From: DATAGF01 sp963813355
GTDB lineage: Bacteria; Actinomycetota; Thermoleophilia; Miltoncostaeales; Miltoncostaeaceae
NCBI GenBank assembly: GCA_963813355.1
Contig: CAWEYS010000008.1
Span: 62,001-126,000, forward strand
DNA: 64,000 bases
Reading direction: 5' to 3'
The translations under genes and the position numbers were made by a program. Below the pieces are notes generated by a model, which was not told where the DNA came from, searched no databases, and saw nothing but the letters and a program-made list of their open reading frames with translations. Below, one piece after another: positions 51,878 to 61,700 of this stretch (positions are counted from its first letter, which is position 1; every line of letters starts with the position of its first letter).

Positions 51878-53567
51878 TCAGTCCCGGCGCGTCACCGCGA
51901 GCTTGGCGCGCGGCCCCGCCGACGCGGCGCGCGTCGGCGTGGCGGCCACGGCGGCGCGGATCGTCCACCGCCCCGTCGTCCTCAGCCGCACGGTGAAGTC
52001 GACGAGGCCGGCGGCCGTGGTGGAGACCGTTCCGACCCTCACCCACCGGCCGTCCACCAGGCGCTGCACCTGGAGGCGCGCACCGCGTAGCGCGGGGGTC
52101 GTGCGCCCGCGGCAGACGAGGCGCGCGCCGTGCGCGACGGCCAGACGGCGAGCCCCGGTGGGCACCGCCTTCGCCCCCACCGTGCAGCGGTAGCGCAGCC
52201 GCGCGGTGAGGCGGAGCACCGGGCCCGCCGGCGCGGGCAGGGCCGCCGGGCTCGGCGGGGGGACCGCCACGGCGGCGCCCGCCGTGGCCCGCAGCGCCGA
52301 CTCGGCGTCGATGATGCCCGCGCCGTACTGGACGTCGCGGCCGGGCGCCCCCCGGTCGACCGCCGTCGCCTCGAGGATCGACGCGATGCTCGTCGGCGGC
52401 GAGGTCCGGGCGCAGGTCGCGCATCAGGCCGCCGAGGCCGGCCACGATGGGCGACGCCATCGAGGTGCCGCTGAGCGAGAAGTAGCCGGTGAGCCGGCTG
52501 CCCTGCAGGAGCTGCCCCGGCGCCCGCGTGTCCCAGGTGGACAGGATTCTGACCCCCGGCGCGGAGACGTCGACGTAGGCGCCGTTGGTGGAGAAGGACG
52601 TGATGGTCCCGGACGTGTCCACGGCTCCGACGGCGACGACCCCCGGCAGGGCGGCGGGGTACAGCGGGACCCCGGGCGCGCTCGCCTGCGTGTTCCCGGC
52701 CGCGGCGACGGGCAGCACGTCGCGCGAGACCGCGTAGGCCACCGCATCGGCGAGCGCCTGGTGATAGGTCCCGCTGCCGAAGGACATGTTCATCACGCGC
52801 GCGCCGGCGTCCGTGGCCCAGAGGATGCCGTCGACGACGTTGGCCACGTAGGTGGCGTCGCCCTGCGGCGTCCTCGGGACGGTGAGGGTGACCTTGACCG
52901 GCAGCAGCGCCGAGTCGAAGCCGGCGCCCGAGACCCCGCTGCCGTTGTCCGTCGCCGCGCCCGCCAGGCCGGCCACGTGCGACCCGTGGAGGTCGTTGTC
53001 GTTGGGGAGCGTGTTGGCCTCCGCGATCTGCGCGTCGGTCGCGCGGACGTTCGCCGTTTGGTACGTCCCGGCGAACTGGCGCTCGGCGTTGTAGGCGCCC
53101 GCGACCTTCCCCGCCAGCTCGGGGTGGAGGGTGTCGATCTCGCTGTCGAGCACCGCGATCCGGGTGGCGGCGCTGCCCCGCCCGAGGTCCCAGGCGGTGA
53201 AGAAGCGCGGCAGCTGCCACTGCCAGTCGGTGCTCGCGCCGCCGATGGTCCCCGGGGTGGCGGTGAACGAGTCGCTGGGGACGATCTGCGTCTCGAACGC
53301 GTCGCCCCGCCGTTGCCAGTCGAGCCGGAACACGCGCCCGTCGTCGAGCAGCTCCTCCCGCGCCGTCGCCACGTCGCCGCCGGGCACCGCGAACTCGGCC
53401 CAACCGATCTGCGGGAAGGCGCGCGCAAGGGTCACGCCGGCGTCGCGGGCGACGTCGCGGGCATCCGCGCCGGCCGGCAGCTTGGCGAGCACCGAGGGCG
53501 CGCCCGCCGCGACCGGCGCCGCCGCGAGGACAGCGGCGATCGCCGCGAGGACGGCGATCCGCCTCAT
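51878..53567 (-). pseudogene. Secreted subtilisin-like (S8) protease 2, one frameshift (probably a sequence error)
   Basis: The gene starts with ATG 53567 overlapping the lpdA stop (ATGA). A signal peptide (RRIAVLAAIAAVLAAAPVAAG), propeptide-like domain and S8 core follow: Asp in IAVLDSEIDTLHPEL, His in NDLHGSHVAGLAGAA, Asn in AAAGNTQAS, Ser in LSGTSMASPIVAGLGGL. Near 52394 an extra base after DLAADE shifts the frame; the downstream frame reads IASILEATAVDRGAPGRD, then the C-terminal beta domain, to the stop at 51878. Repaired, it has about 562 residues and aligns with protease 1 over its whole length. Its tie to the glycine cleavage operon is unusual. Confidence 0.88.
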
Positions 53568-54946
53568 CCCGCGTACAGCCCCACGCCGTGGACGTCGTGC
53601 GCAGCGTCCATCACTGCCTCTGCGACCGTGGGGTGCGCGTGGATCATCAGCCCGACCTCCCGCGCGGAGATCCCGTAGAGAATGGCGATTCCGAGCTCGT
53701 GGATGAGGTCGGTGGCGTGGGGCCCCATGATCGTGGCGCCCACGAGCCGGTCGGAGGACCGGTCGACCACCATCCGGCAGAACCCGAGCGTCTCGCCGAG
53801 GGCCAGCGCCTTGCCGTTGGCGCCCAGGCGCCCGGTCCCGACGGTCACGTCCGTCCCCGCCTCCCGCGCGGCCTCCTCGGTGAGCCCCACCCGCGCGATC
53901 TCGGGGAGAGTGTAGACGCAGGTCGGCACCAGCGCGCGGTCGAGGACGCGGGGCCCGTCGAGGGCGGTCTCGACGGCGTTGGCGCCCTCGGCCTGGCCGA
54001 GGTGGGCGAGCTGCGGCCCGGGGATGGCGTCGCCCACCGCGTAGACGTCGCCCACGCCGGTGCGCAGGTGGTCGTCGACGACGATCAGCCCACGCTCGGT
54101 GCGGATGCCCAGCTCCTCGAGGCCGATGTCGGCGGTGTTCGGTGCCCGCCCGACCGCCACCAGCGCGCGCGCGGCCGACCGCTCGGACCCGTCGGCGAGG
54201 CGCACGGTCAGGCCGTCGGCGCGGTACTCCACCACCTCCTCGACCGTGGTGCCGGTCAGGACCTCGACGCCCTGGCGCCGCAGGGCCTGGGTCATCGTCT
54301 GGCTGACCCGGCGCTCCTCGGTCGCCAGGATCGCCGGCAGCGCCTCCACGACCGTCACGCGGCAGCCCAGCGGCGCGAGCATCGAGGCGAACTCGCACCC
54401 GATGATCCCGCCGCCCACGATCAGGATGCTGTCGGGAAGCTCCTCCATCTCGAGCGCCGTCGTCGAGGTGAGCACGGCCGGCTGGTCCGGGTCGAGGACC
54501 GGCAGGCGCGAGGGCTCCGAGCCGGTGGCGACCACGATCGTGGGCGCCGACAGCTCCTGAACGCCGTCGGCCGTCTCCACCGCGACCCGGTCGGGCCGCG
54601 TCAGCCAGCCGTCGCCGCGCACGACGGTCACGCCGCGGCGCTCGCAGGCCTGCTCGACGCCGCCGCGCATGCGCGCCGCGATGCCCATGGCCCGGTCGCG
54701 CATCACCGGCCAGTCGATGCCCACCTCGCCCAGGGCGATGCCCCAGTCGGATGCCTCGCGCAGCCGCGACACCAGCTCGGACGAGGCCAGCAGCGCCTTG
54801 GTCGGGATGCAGCCCCGGTTGACGCAGGTGCCGCCGAGCAGGTCGCGCTCGACGAGGATCACGCTCGCCCCGAGCTGCGCCGCCCTCAGGGCCGCAACGT
54901 CGCCCGCCGGCCCGCCGCCGAGCACCAGGACGCGGGCGTCCGGCAT
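53564..54946 (-). CDS. lpdA: Dihydrolipoamide dehydrogenase
   Basis: The 460-residue FAD enzyme reoxidises the lipoyl group of GcvH, acting as L-protein. It has the FAD fold VLVLGGGPAGDVAALRA, the redox disulfide GGTCVNRGCIPTKALL, the NAD-binding ILIVGGGIIGCEFA, DVYAVGDAIPGPQLAH and the C-terminal His-Glu dyad in HAHPTVAEAVMDA. It is three bases downstream of gcvPB, and its stop overlaps the start of a secreted protease. Because it sits in the gcv operon, glycine cleavage is its likely main partner. Confidence 0.95.
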   Translation of the reverse strand: MPDARVLVLGGGPAGDVAALRAAQLGASVILVERDLLGGTCVNRGCIPTKALLASSELVSRLREASDWGIALGEVGIDWPVMRDRAMGIAARMRGGVEQACERRGVTVVRGDGWLTRPDRVAVETADGVQELSAPTIVVATGSEPSRLPVLDPDQPAVLTSTTALEMEELPDSILIVGGGIIGCEFASMLAPLGCRVTVVEALPAILATEERRVSQTMTQALRRQGVEVLTGTTVEEVVEYRADGLTVRLADGSERSAARALVAVGRAPNTADIGLEELGIRTERGLIVVDDHLRTGVGDVYAVGDAIPGPQLAHLGQAEGANAVETALDGPRVLDRALVPTCVYTLPEIARVGLTEEAAREAGTDVTVGTGRLGANGKALALGETLGFCRMVVDRSSDRLVGATIMGPHATDLIHELGIAILYGISAREVGLMIHAHPTVAEAVMDAAHDVHGVGLYAG

Positions 54947-54949
54947 TCC

Positions 54950-56479
54950 CTACCCGGGCGCGGCGGGACGGGGCTGGCGGACGACCGGGGTGCGGGCTGC
55001 GGCGGCCTCGTCGAGGCGCCGGACCGGGGTGGAGTAGGGCGCCTGGCGGGCGATCTCGGGATCCTCGGCCGCCTCGCGGAGGATCTCGGACACGACCTCG
55101 GCGAACGCCTCGAGCGTCTCGCGGGTCTCGGTCTCGGTCGGCTCCACCAGCAGCGCCTCCTCCACGAGGAGGGGGAAGTACACCGTCGGCGGGTGATAGC
55201 CGAAGTCGAGCAGGCGCTTGGCCAGGTCGGTCGTGCGGATGCCGAGGTCGCGCTTCATCGGCGCCCCTGAGAGCACGAACTCGTGCATGCAGCGCTCGCC
55301 GAACGCCAGTGGCAGGTGCTCGCCGACGCCCGGACGCTGCAGCAGCGCCAGCAGGTAGTTGGCGTTGAGCACCGCGATCTCGGACGCCTCGCGCAGGCCC
55401 TCGGCGCCGAGCGAGCAGATGTACGCGTACGAGCGCACGAAGACCCCGTAGTTGCCCTGGAAGCCACGCAGGCGGCCGATCGACTTGGGCCGGTCCTCGT
55501 CGAGGTCGAACGTCGGCCCGTCGCCGTCGCGGCCCTCGTCGCGGACGATGCGCGGCACCATCAGGTACGGCTCGATGCGGTCGGAGACCGCGATCGGCCC
55601 GGCCCCCGGGCCGCCCCCGCCGTGCGGCTGCGTGAACGACTTGTGCAGGTTGAAGTGCACGATGTCGAAGCCCATGTCGCCCGGGCGGCTGATGCCCATG
55701 ACCGCGTTGAGGTTCGCGCCGTCGTAGTAGAGCGTGGCGCCGGCGTCGTGGACGATGCGGGCGATCTCCTCGATGTTCGGGTCGAAGAGGCCGAGCGTGT
55801 TGGGGTTGGTGAGCATCAGGCAGGCGACCCGGTCGTCGGCCAGCCGCCTCAGGTCCTCGAGGTCGACGCCGCCGTCGGGCGCGGTGCCGACCTTCACGAC
55901 CTCGTAGCCGGCCATCGTGACGGTCGCCGGGTTGGTGCCGTGGGCGGTGTCGGGGGTCAGCACCAGGGTGCGGTCGTCGCCCCGGTCGGCGTGGTAGGCG
56001 CGGGTGAGCAGCACGCCCGCCAGCTCGCCGTGCGAGCCCGCGCTGGGCTGCAGCGAGACGTGGGGCAGCCCCGAGACCTCGGCGAGCGCCCGCTCCAGGC
56101 TCCACATCAGCTCGAGCGCCCCCTGGGCGCGCCGCGGCGACTGGAAGGGGTGCAGGCGCGAGTGGCCCGGCAGCGCGGCGACCCGCTCGTGGAGCTTGGG
56201 GTTGTGCTTCATCGTGCACGACCCCAGCGGGTAGAAGCCGGTGTCGAGGTCGAAGTTGCGCTTGCTGAGCCGGTTGTAGTGGCGCACGATCTCCGGCTCG
56301 GAGACCTCGGGGAGCTCGGGCGGCGCATCGCGGCGCAGGCGAGCGGGCAGGAGCTCGTCGAGCGGGCGCTCGGGCACGTCGAGGCCGGGCGCCACGAAGG
56401 CGCGCCGCCCCGGCCGCGAGCGCTCGTAGATCGTCGTCGCGCCCTCGCGCTGCTGGGGGGTCTGGACGGCGGCGCTCAT
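54950..56479 (-). CDS. gcvPB: Glycine decarboxylase P-protein, subunit 2
   Basis: The 509-residue PLP subunit works with GcvPA to decarboxylate glycine and load the aminomethyl group on GcvH. It shows NFDLDTGFYPLGSCTMKHNPK, QPSAGSHGELAGVLL, YYDGANLNAVMG and the PLP lysine in HFNLHKSFTQPHGGGGPG. ATG at 56479 overlaps the gcvPA stop by four bases. The C-terminal 30 residues (after PETAR-like helix) are variable. Confidence 0.96.
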   Translation of the reverse strand: MSAAVQTPQQREGATTIYERSRPGRRAFVAPGLDVPERPLDELLPARLRRDAPPELPEVSEPEIVRHYNRLSKRNFDLDTGFYPLGSCTMKHNPKLHERVAALPGHSRLHPFQSPRRAQGALELMWSLERALAEVSGLPHVSLQPSAGSHGELAGVLLTRAYHADRGDDRTLVLTPDTAHGTNPATVTMAGYEVVKVGTAPDGGVDLEDLRRLADDRVACLMLTNPNTLGLFDPNIEEIARIVHDAGATLYYDGANLNAVMGISRPGDMGFDIVHFNLHKSFTQPHGGGGPGAGPIAVSDRIEPYLMVPRIVRDEGRDGDGPTFDLDEDRPKSIGRLRGFQGNYGVFVRSYAYICSLGAEGLREASEIAVLNANYLLALLQRPGVGEHLPLAFGERCMHEFVLSGAPMKRDLGIRTTDLAKRLLDFGYHPPTVYFPLLVEEALLVEPTETETRETLEAFAEVVSEILREAAEDPEIARQAPYSTPVRRLDEAAAARTPVVRQPRPAAPG

Positions 56480-57870
56480 ACGGCGGCCCCCGTCTCGAGG
56501 CCGGCCGCGCGGGCCGGGCTCTCGGCGGCCACCGCGCGGCCGAGCACGTCGGCGAGCCGGTCGATGTCGGCCCGGCTGCGGCGCTCGGTGATCGCCACCA
56601 GGAGGCCGTCGGGGTGCTCGGGGTAGTGCCGCCCGAGCGGGAGGCCGGGGTTGACGCCCTCGGCCGCGCAGCGCTCGACCACGGCCTCGACCGGGGCGTC
56701 CAGCGCCAGGGCGAACTCGCGCGCGACCGGCTGGTCGTGCAGCGCGCTCACCCCGGGGAGGGCCGCGAGCGTCGTGCGGGCGTAGTCGGCCCGGCGCAGC
56801 ATCAGCTCGGCCAGCTCCACGGCACCCCGCTTGCCGAGCCAGGAGAGGTAGATCACGCCGGCCAGGGCGTTGAGGACCTGGGCCGTGCAGATGTTGTGGG
56901 TCGCCCGCTCGCGCCGGATGTGCTGCTCGCGGGTCTGCAGCGTGAGGACGAAGCCGCGGCGCCCGTCGACGTCGCGCGTCTCGCCGGCGATGCGGCCCGG
57001 CATGCGGCGGAGGTGCTCCTCGCGGGCCGCGAGGAAGCCGAACGAGGGCCCGCCGTAGTCGAGGCGGTTGCCGAGCGACTGCCCCTCGCCCACCGCCACG
57101 TCGGCGCCCAGCTCGCCGGGCGTGCGCAGCAGCGCGAGCGGCAGCGGATCGCAGGCCACGACCGCGAGCGCGCCCGCCTCCCTCGCCGCCGCGATCAGCG
57201 GCTCGAGGTCCTCGACGGCGCCGAGGAAGTTGGGCTGCTGCAGGATCACGGCGGCCGTGTCGGGCCCGATCAGGGCCCGGAGCTCGGCCAGGTCGGTCGC
57301 CCCCTCGCGCAGCGGGGCCTCGACGACGCGCTGGCGGTAGCCGGGCGCCAGGGTCGCGAGCGTCTCGCGGCTGTGCGGGTGGACGCCGCGCGAGACCACG
57401 ATCTCGCCCCGGCCGTTGGCCAGCTTGGCCAGGTAGGCCGCCGACCCGACCGCCGAGGGGCCCTCGTAGAGCGAGGCGTTCGAGACGGGGAGGCCGGTGA
57501 GCTCGCTGATGGCCGTCTGGTACTCGAACATCACCTGGAGGCCGCCCTGGGAGATCTCGGGCTGGTAGGGCGTGTAGGGGGTGAGGAACTCCGACCGGGC
57601 CAGGATCGAGTCGATCAGCGCCGGGACGTAGTGGTCGTACATGCCGCCGCCGAGGAAGGTCACCTCGTCGTCGGCCGAGGTGTTGCGGGCCGCGAGGTCG
57701 GCCAGGTGGGCGGCCACCTCCTGCTCGGGACGGCCCGGAGGCAGGTCGAGCGGCCGCCCCAGGCGCACGCCGGCCGGGATGCCGGCGAAGAGCTCGTCGA
57801 TCGAGGCGACCCCGATCTCGGCGAGCATCGCCCGCAGGTCGTCGTCGGTGAGGGAGGTGTAGACGGACAT
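56476..57870 (-). CDS. gcvPA: Glycine decarboxylase P-protein, subunit 1
   Basis: The 464-residue subunit pairs with GcvPB. Signatures: YTSLTDDDLRAMLAEIG at the start, FLGGGMYDHYVPALID, EFLTPYTPYQPEISQGGLQVMFEYQ-type segment near residue 90-115, VSNASLYEGPSAVGSAAYLA and DYGGPSFGFLAARE. The split two-subunit form is the usual one in many Gram-positives and thermophiles. ATG at 57870, 55 bases after gcvH. No fusion or truncation. Confidence 0.96.
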   Translation of the reverse strand: MSVYTSLTDDDLRAMLAEIGVASIDELFAGIPAGVRLGRPLDLPPGRPEQEVAAHLADLAARNTSADDEVTFLGGGMYDHYVPALIDSILARSEFLTPYTPYQPEISQGGLQVMFEYQTAISELTGLPVSNASLYEGPSAVGSAAYLAKLANGRGEIVVSRGVHPHSRETLATLAPGYRQRVVEAPLREGATDLAELRALIGPDTAAVILQQPNFLGAVEDLEPLIAAAREAGALAVVACDPLPLALLRTPGELGADVAVGEGQSLGNRLDYGGPSFGFLAAREEHLRRMPGRIAGETRDVDGRRGFVLTLQTREQHIRRERATHNICTAQVLNALAGVIYLSWLGKRGAVELAELMLRRADYARTTLAALPGVSALHDQPVAREFALALDAPVEAVVERCAAEGVNPGLPLGRHYPEHPDGLLVAITERRSRADIDRLADVLGRAVAAESPARAAGLETGAAV

Positions 57871-57925
57871 CAGCCCTCCTCGCCCTCGCCGCCTCTCGGC
57901 GGGCGGCGGCGCTCGTCGGGCCCGG

Positions 57926-58318
57926 TCACAGGCCCGCGAGGTACGCGCGGTAGGCCGGCTCGTCCATGAGGGCGTCGAGCTCGGCCGGGTCGGACAGGCG
58001 CACCCGGATGAGCCAGCCCTCGCCGTAGGGGTCCTCGTTGACGACCTCGGGCCGGTCCTGCACCGCCGCGTTGACGGCCAGCACCTCGCCGCTGGCGGGG
58101 GCGTAGATGTCCGACACGGCCTTCACGGACTCGAGCTCGCCGTAGGAGGCGTCCTTCGACACGGTCGCGCCCACGGCGGGCGGCTCGTAGTAGACGACCT
58201 CGCCGAGGGCGTCCTGCGCGTACCAGGTGATCCCGAAGACGGCCTCGTCACCCTCGGTGCGCACCCAGTCGTGCTCGGGGTGGTAGCGGAGGTCGCTCGG
58301 GTAGGACTCGTCTGCCAT
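57926..58318 (-). CDS. gcvH: Glycine cleavage H protein
   Basis: The 130-residue lipoyl carrier shuttles the aminomethyl group between P, T and L proteins. The lipoylated Lys is K66 in YGELESVKAVSDIYAP; the N-terminus has RYHPEHDWVRTEGDEAVFGIT and the end ELDALMDEPAYRAYL. ATG at 58318 is nine bases after the gcvT stop. Length and motifs are standard. Confidence 0.97.
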   Translation of the reverse strand: MADESYPSDLRYHPEHDWVRTEGDEAVFGITWYAQDALGEVVYYEPPAVGATVSKDASYGELESVKAVSDIYAPASGEVLAVNAAVQDRPEVVNEDPYGEGWLIRVRLSDPAELDALMDEPAYRAYLAGL

Positions 58319-58327
58319 CGGTCTCCT

Positions 58328-59425
58328 TCACTCCCTCGGGGACGTGGCCACCAGCGGGCGGCGGGCGGTGCGGGCGGACTTCGGCCGGCCGCGGACGTCG
58401 ATGACGATGTCGTGGTCCGGCGCGGCCACCGGCGCGGGGACGTAGGCCATGCCGATGCCGACGTCCAGCGTCGGCGACAGCGTCCCGCTCGTCACGGTCC
58501 CCGCCGGGCTGCCCTCCACGAGCACGTCCTGACCGGGGCGCGGGATGCCCGGCTCGGTCAGGCGGAAGATGGCCAGCCGCTCCGGCGTCCCCTCGGCGGC
58601 CTGGCGGCGCATGGGCTCGGCGCCGAAGAAGCGGCCGCCGTCAACGTCGCAGGCCCAGCGCAGGCCGGCCTCGATCGGGGTGCGCTCGCGCGAGAGCTCC
58701 TGCCCGTAGAGCGGGTAGCCCATCTCCAGGCGCAGGGTGTCGCGCGCGACCAGCCCGGCGGGCTCGGGCGGGTCGTCGCCCGACATGAGGGCGTCCCAGA
58801 CGGCGGGGGCCCCGTCCCACGGGCACATCAGCTCCACCCCGGGCTCGCCGGTGTAGCCGGTGCGGGCGATGAGGCAGGGCACGCCGGCGACCATGTCCTC
58901 GCCCACGTCGAAGTAGTCGAGCGAGAGGGCCAGCGGGGTCGCCAGGTGCGGGCTGAGGGCGGCCTTCCACCCCGGCCCCTGGAGGGCCATCATCGCCACC
59001 TCGCGGGAGCGGTCGGCGAGCGCCACGCCCGCGGGCAGCCGGTCGGCGAGCCGGTCGCGGCAGGCGGCGACGTTCGAGGCGTTGACCACCAGCAGGAAGC
59101 GGTCGGCGAGGGCGTAGGCGATGAGGTCGTCGATGACGCCCCCGTCGTCCTCGCACATCAGCGTGTACTGGCCCCGGCCGGGGCCGATCTCGTCGATGTC
59201 GTTCGTGAGCAGCCGGGCGAGCGCGTCGCGGGCGCCCGGGCCGCTCACCTCGAGCTGGCCCATGTGGGACACGTCGAAGACGCCGCTGCGCTCCCGCACC
59301 GCCCGGTGCTCCGCGCGGGCGGTCGAGTAGTACAGGGGCATGTCCCACCCCGCGAAGGCCCCCATCCGCGCCCCCAGCGCGGCGTGCCGGCCGTGCAGGG
59401 AGGTGCGCGAGAGGGTGGCCGCCAT
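58328..59425 (-). CDS. gcvT: Aminomethyltransferase (glycine cleavage T protein)
   Basis: The 365-residue enzyme transfers the methylene group from GcvH to THF. It shows LHGRHAALGARMGAFAGWDMPLYY at the start, RSGVFDVSHMGQLEV, the catalytic Asp region LTNDIDEIGPGRGQYTLM, RTGYTGEPGVELMCPW and the C-terminal beta barrel with GTVTSGTLSPTLDVGIGMAYV. ATG at 59425 is favoured; GTG six codons upstream is possible. First gene of gcvT-H-PA-PB-lpdA. Only 54 bases separate it from ftsZ, leaving no room for a glycine riboswitch. Confidence 0.96.
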   Translation of the reverse strand: MAATLSRTSLHGRHAALGARMGAFAGWDMPLYYSTARAEHRAVRERSGVFDVSHMGQLEVSGPGARDALARLLTNDIDEIGPGRGQYTLMCEDDGGVIDDLIAYALADRFLLVVNASNVAACRDRLADRLPAGVALADRSREVAMMALQGPGWKAALSPHLATPLALSLDYFDVGEDMVAGVPCLIARTGYTGEPGVELMCPWDGAPAVWDALMSGDDPPEPAGLVARDTLRLEMGYPLYGQELSRERTPIEAGLRWACDVDGGRFFGAEPMRRQAAEGTPERLAIFRLTEPGIPRPGQDVLVEGSPAGTVTSGTLSPTLDVGIGMAYVPAPVAAPDHDIVIDVRGRPKSARTARRPLVATSPRE

Positions 59426-59479
59426 GCGGCCTGACGCTACCACGCGCCCCCGGCGCGCGGCCGGGGGCCGTGGAGGCGC

Positions 59480-60612
59480 CTAGGAGCCCTTGAGGAAGTC
59501 CGGGATCTCGAGGGCGTCGTCGGGGACCTCGAGGCTCTTGCGGTCCTGCGCCTCGAGGGTGATCGTGGGCGCCGGGCGGCCGTTGTCCTCCTTGTCCCGG
59601 CGGCGGGGCGCGGCGGCTCCCGCGCGCTCGCGGCGGCCGAAGCGCGGCTCCGACAGCTCGGCGGAGCCCGCCGCGTCGAAGCCGGTCGCGATCACCGTCA
59701 CGCGCAGCATGTCGCCGGCGTTCTCGTCGATGACGGCCCCGAAGATGACGTTGCAGTCGTCGTGGGCCGCCTGCCGGATGATCCCGGCCGCCTCGTCGAT
59801 CTCGAACAGGCCCAGGTCCGGCCCGCCGGTGATGTTCAGGAGCACGCCGGTGGCGCCGGCGACCGTCGTCTCCAGCAGCGGCGACGAGATCGCCGCCTTG
59901 GCCGCCTCGGCCGCGCGGTTCTCGCCCGAGGCCGTCCCGATCCCCATCAGCGACGCCCCGGCGTCCTGCATGATCGTGCGGACGTCGGCGAAGTCGAGGT
60001 TGATCAGGCCGGGCACCGTGATGAGGTCGGTGATGCCCTGCACCCCCTGGCGGAGGACGTCGTCGGCCATGCTGGAAGGCGTCGATGATCGAGGTGCGCC
60101 GCTCGACGACCTCGATCAGGCGCTCGTTGGGGATGATGATGACCGAGTCGACCTGCTTCTCGAGCGCGGAGATGCCCTCCTCGGCGCGCCGGGTGCGCTG
60201 GGCCCCCTCGAAGGTGAACGGGCCGCGTGACCACGCCCACGGTCAGCGCGCCCTGCTCGCGCGCCGTCTGGGCGATCACCGGCGCCGCCCCGGTGCCCGT
60301 GCCGCCGCCCTCGCCGGCGGTCACGAAGACCATGTCGGCGCCGCGGACGGCCTCCTTCAGCTCCTCGCGGCTCTCCTCGGCGGCGGCCGAGCCCACCCGC
60401 GGGTCGGCGCCCGCGCCGAGGCCCTTGGTGATCGTGCCGCCGATGTGCACCTTGACGTCGGCGTCCGACATCGAGAGCGCCTGGGCGTCGGTGTTGACGG
60501 CGATGAACTCCACCCCGCGAACGCCGGCGTCGATCATCCGGTTGACGGCGTTCGTGCCGCCGCCGCCGACCCCCACCACCTTGATCACGGCCAAGTAGTT
60601 GCTCGTCTCCAC
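59480..60612 (-). pseudogene. ftsZ: Cell division GTPase FtsZ, with two one-base frameshifts (probably sequence errors)
   Basis: FtsZ forms the division ring and is essential in nearly all bacteria. GTG at 60612 follows GGGAGG. The N-terminal part has VVGVGGGGTNAVNRMID, VNTDAQAL and the tubulin signature GGGTGTGAAPV. After GVVTRP (about 60220) an extra C shifts the frame; TFEGAQRTRRAEEGISAL and VERRTSIIDAF are read in the second frame, and a second extra C near 60073 returns to the frame with MADDVLRQGVQGITDLI, ending at 59480 with an FtsZ-like tail (DALEIPDFL). Deleting both C gives 376 residues. The literal fragments would be non-functional, so errors are far more likely than decay. Confidence 0.94.
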
Positions 60613-60744
60613 CTGTGCTCGCCTCCCGGCCGAAACGACCTGCTCACACGCCGTTTTGGTCAACCCTCAAGCGATGCTCGAGGCCACTTCACACCCCTGA
60701 GGGCCGTTGAACGACCGGTCTCAGGCACGACTCCACCAGCCTGG

Positions 60745-60773
60745 AAAGTAGTGTCGGCCACCCGGGGTGTCAA
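60745..60773 (-). promoter_or_regulatory. Sigma-70 promoter for ftsZ
   Basis: On the minus strand TTGACA (60768-60773) and TACTTT (60745-60750) are 17 bases apart, about 130 bases ahead of the ftsZ start, in a 218-base gap after ftsQ that is less GC-rich than its surroundings. The best promoter match in the window. Confidence 0.7.
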
Positions 60774-60830
60774 GCAAGGGTCGAGCATAAGTTGAGTCTT
60801 TTTGCGCGCGGTGCGGCAAAGTCTCGACCC

Positions 60831-61700
60831 CTACTCGATGCTCTCCTGCGCCGTCGTGGCCGCCGTCGCGGCGGCCGCCTCGTCCTCGGCGGGGACCAGC
60901 GGGGCGAGCCCGCCGATCGCCGGCCGCTGGGGCACCCGCAGGTCGATGTAGGTCGCGGCGGAGAGGTCCTCCGCGGGCACCTGGGCCAGCACGAGCCCGA
61001 GTGCCCGGGCCTTGGCCGCCAGGTGCTCGGGGCGCCCCAGCCTCAGGGCCGGGCCGCCGTCGATGCGGCCGGACAGGGCGCCCGTCGCGTCCATCCCCAG
61101 CCGGCGCACCCGCCGGGCGGCCTCGGGCGGCGCCGCGGCCAGGAAGTCCAGCGCCGCGCGGTCGGCCTCGGGCAGCGCGTAGCCCGCCGCCGGGGGCGGG
61201 CTCGGCACCCGCAGCCACCCCAGGCCCGCGTCCTCCGGCACCGGGCCGAGCACCCGCCCGCTCGCCGCGACGACGGCCGCCTCGCCGCCGGCCGCGGCGG
61301 CGACGGCGGCCGGGCGCGCCATCGTCACCTCCACCGCCACCCCCCGTGGCCAGTCGCGCTGCACCGAGACCGACGCCACCCAGGGGAAGGCCGCGGCGGC
61401 ATCGCGGATCTCGTCCACCGGAGGCGACACCATGGTCCCGCCCGACGCCGCCTCGTCGATCGCCGCGACCAGCGCGTCGCGGTCCGGGCGGTCGTAGCCG
61501 CGCACGGTCACGTTTCCCACCGCCAGCATCGGGCCGTTGGCCAGCCACCACAGCAGGGCCAGCGCGGCGAGCGCCCCCAGCCCGATGAGGGCGATGCCGC
61601 GGCGCTGCCGGCCGCGGGCGCGCGCGATCCGCCGGCGGCGCGCGACGACGGCGGGGTGGGCGCGCCGGCCGCCCGCGGCGGCGGCCCGTCCCCCGCTCAC
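60831..61700 (-). CDS. ftsQ: Cell division protein FtsQ/DivIB
   Basis: The 289-residue bitopic protein links the divisome. An Arg/Ala-rich cytoplasmic tail of about 34 residues precedes a membrane helix (GIALIGLGALAALALLWWLA), then a POTRA domain (LAVGNVTVRGYDRPDRDALVAAIDE ... PWVASVSVQRDWPRGVAVEV, about 58-130) and the FtsQ beta domain ending with ATYIDLRVPQRP. ATG at 61700 overlaps the murB stop by four bases. There is no ftsA between it and ftsZ, as in actinobacteria. Confidence 0.92.
   Translation of the reverse strand: MSGGRAAAAGGRRAHPAVVARRRRIARARGRQRRGIALIGLGALAALALLWWLANGPMLAVGNVTVRGYDRPDRDALVAAIDEAASGGTMVSPPVDEIRDAAAAFPWVASVSVQRDWPRGVAVEVTMARPAAVAAAAGGEAAVVAASGRVLGPVPEDAGLGWLRVPSPPPAAGYALPEADRAALDFLAAAPPEAARRVRRLGMDATGALSGRIDGGPALRLGRPEHLAAKARALGLVLAQVPAEDLSAATYIDLRVPQRPAIGGLAPLVPAEDEAAAATAATTAQESIE

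Noticed and set aside
59426..59479. Glycine riboswitch before gcvT
   Set aside because: The gap to ftsZ is only 54 bases and has no tandem aptamer pattern.
60004..60663. Programmed ribosomal frameshifting in ftsZ, def or the cytochrome
   Set aside because: No slippery heptamer with downstream structure was seen, and too many unrelated genes are affected in the same way; base errors explain all of them.
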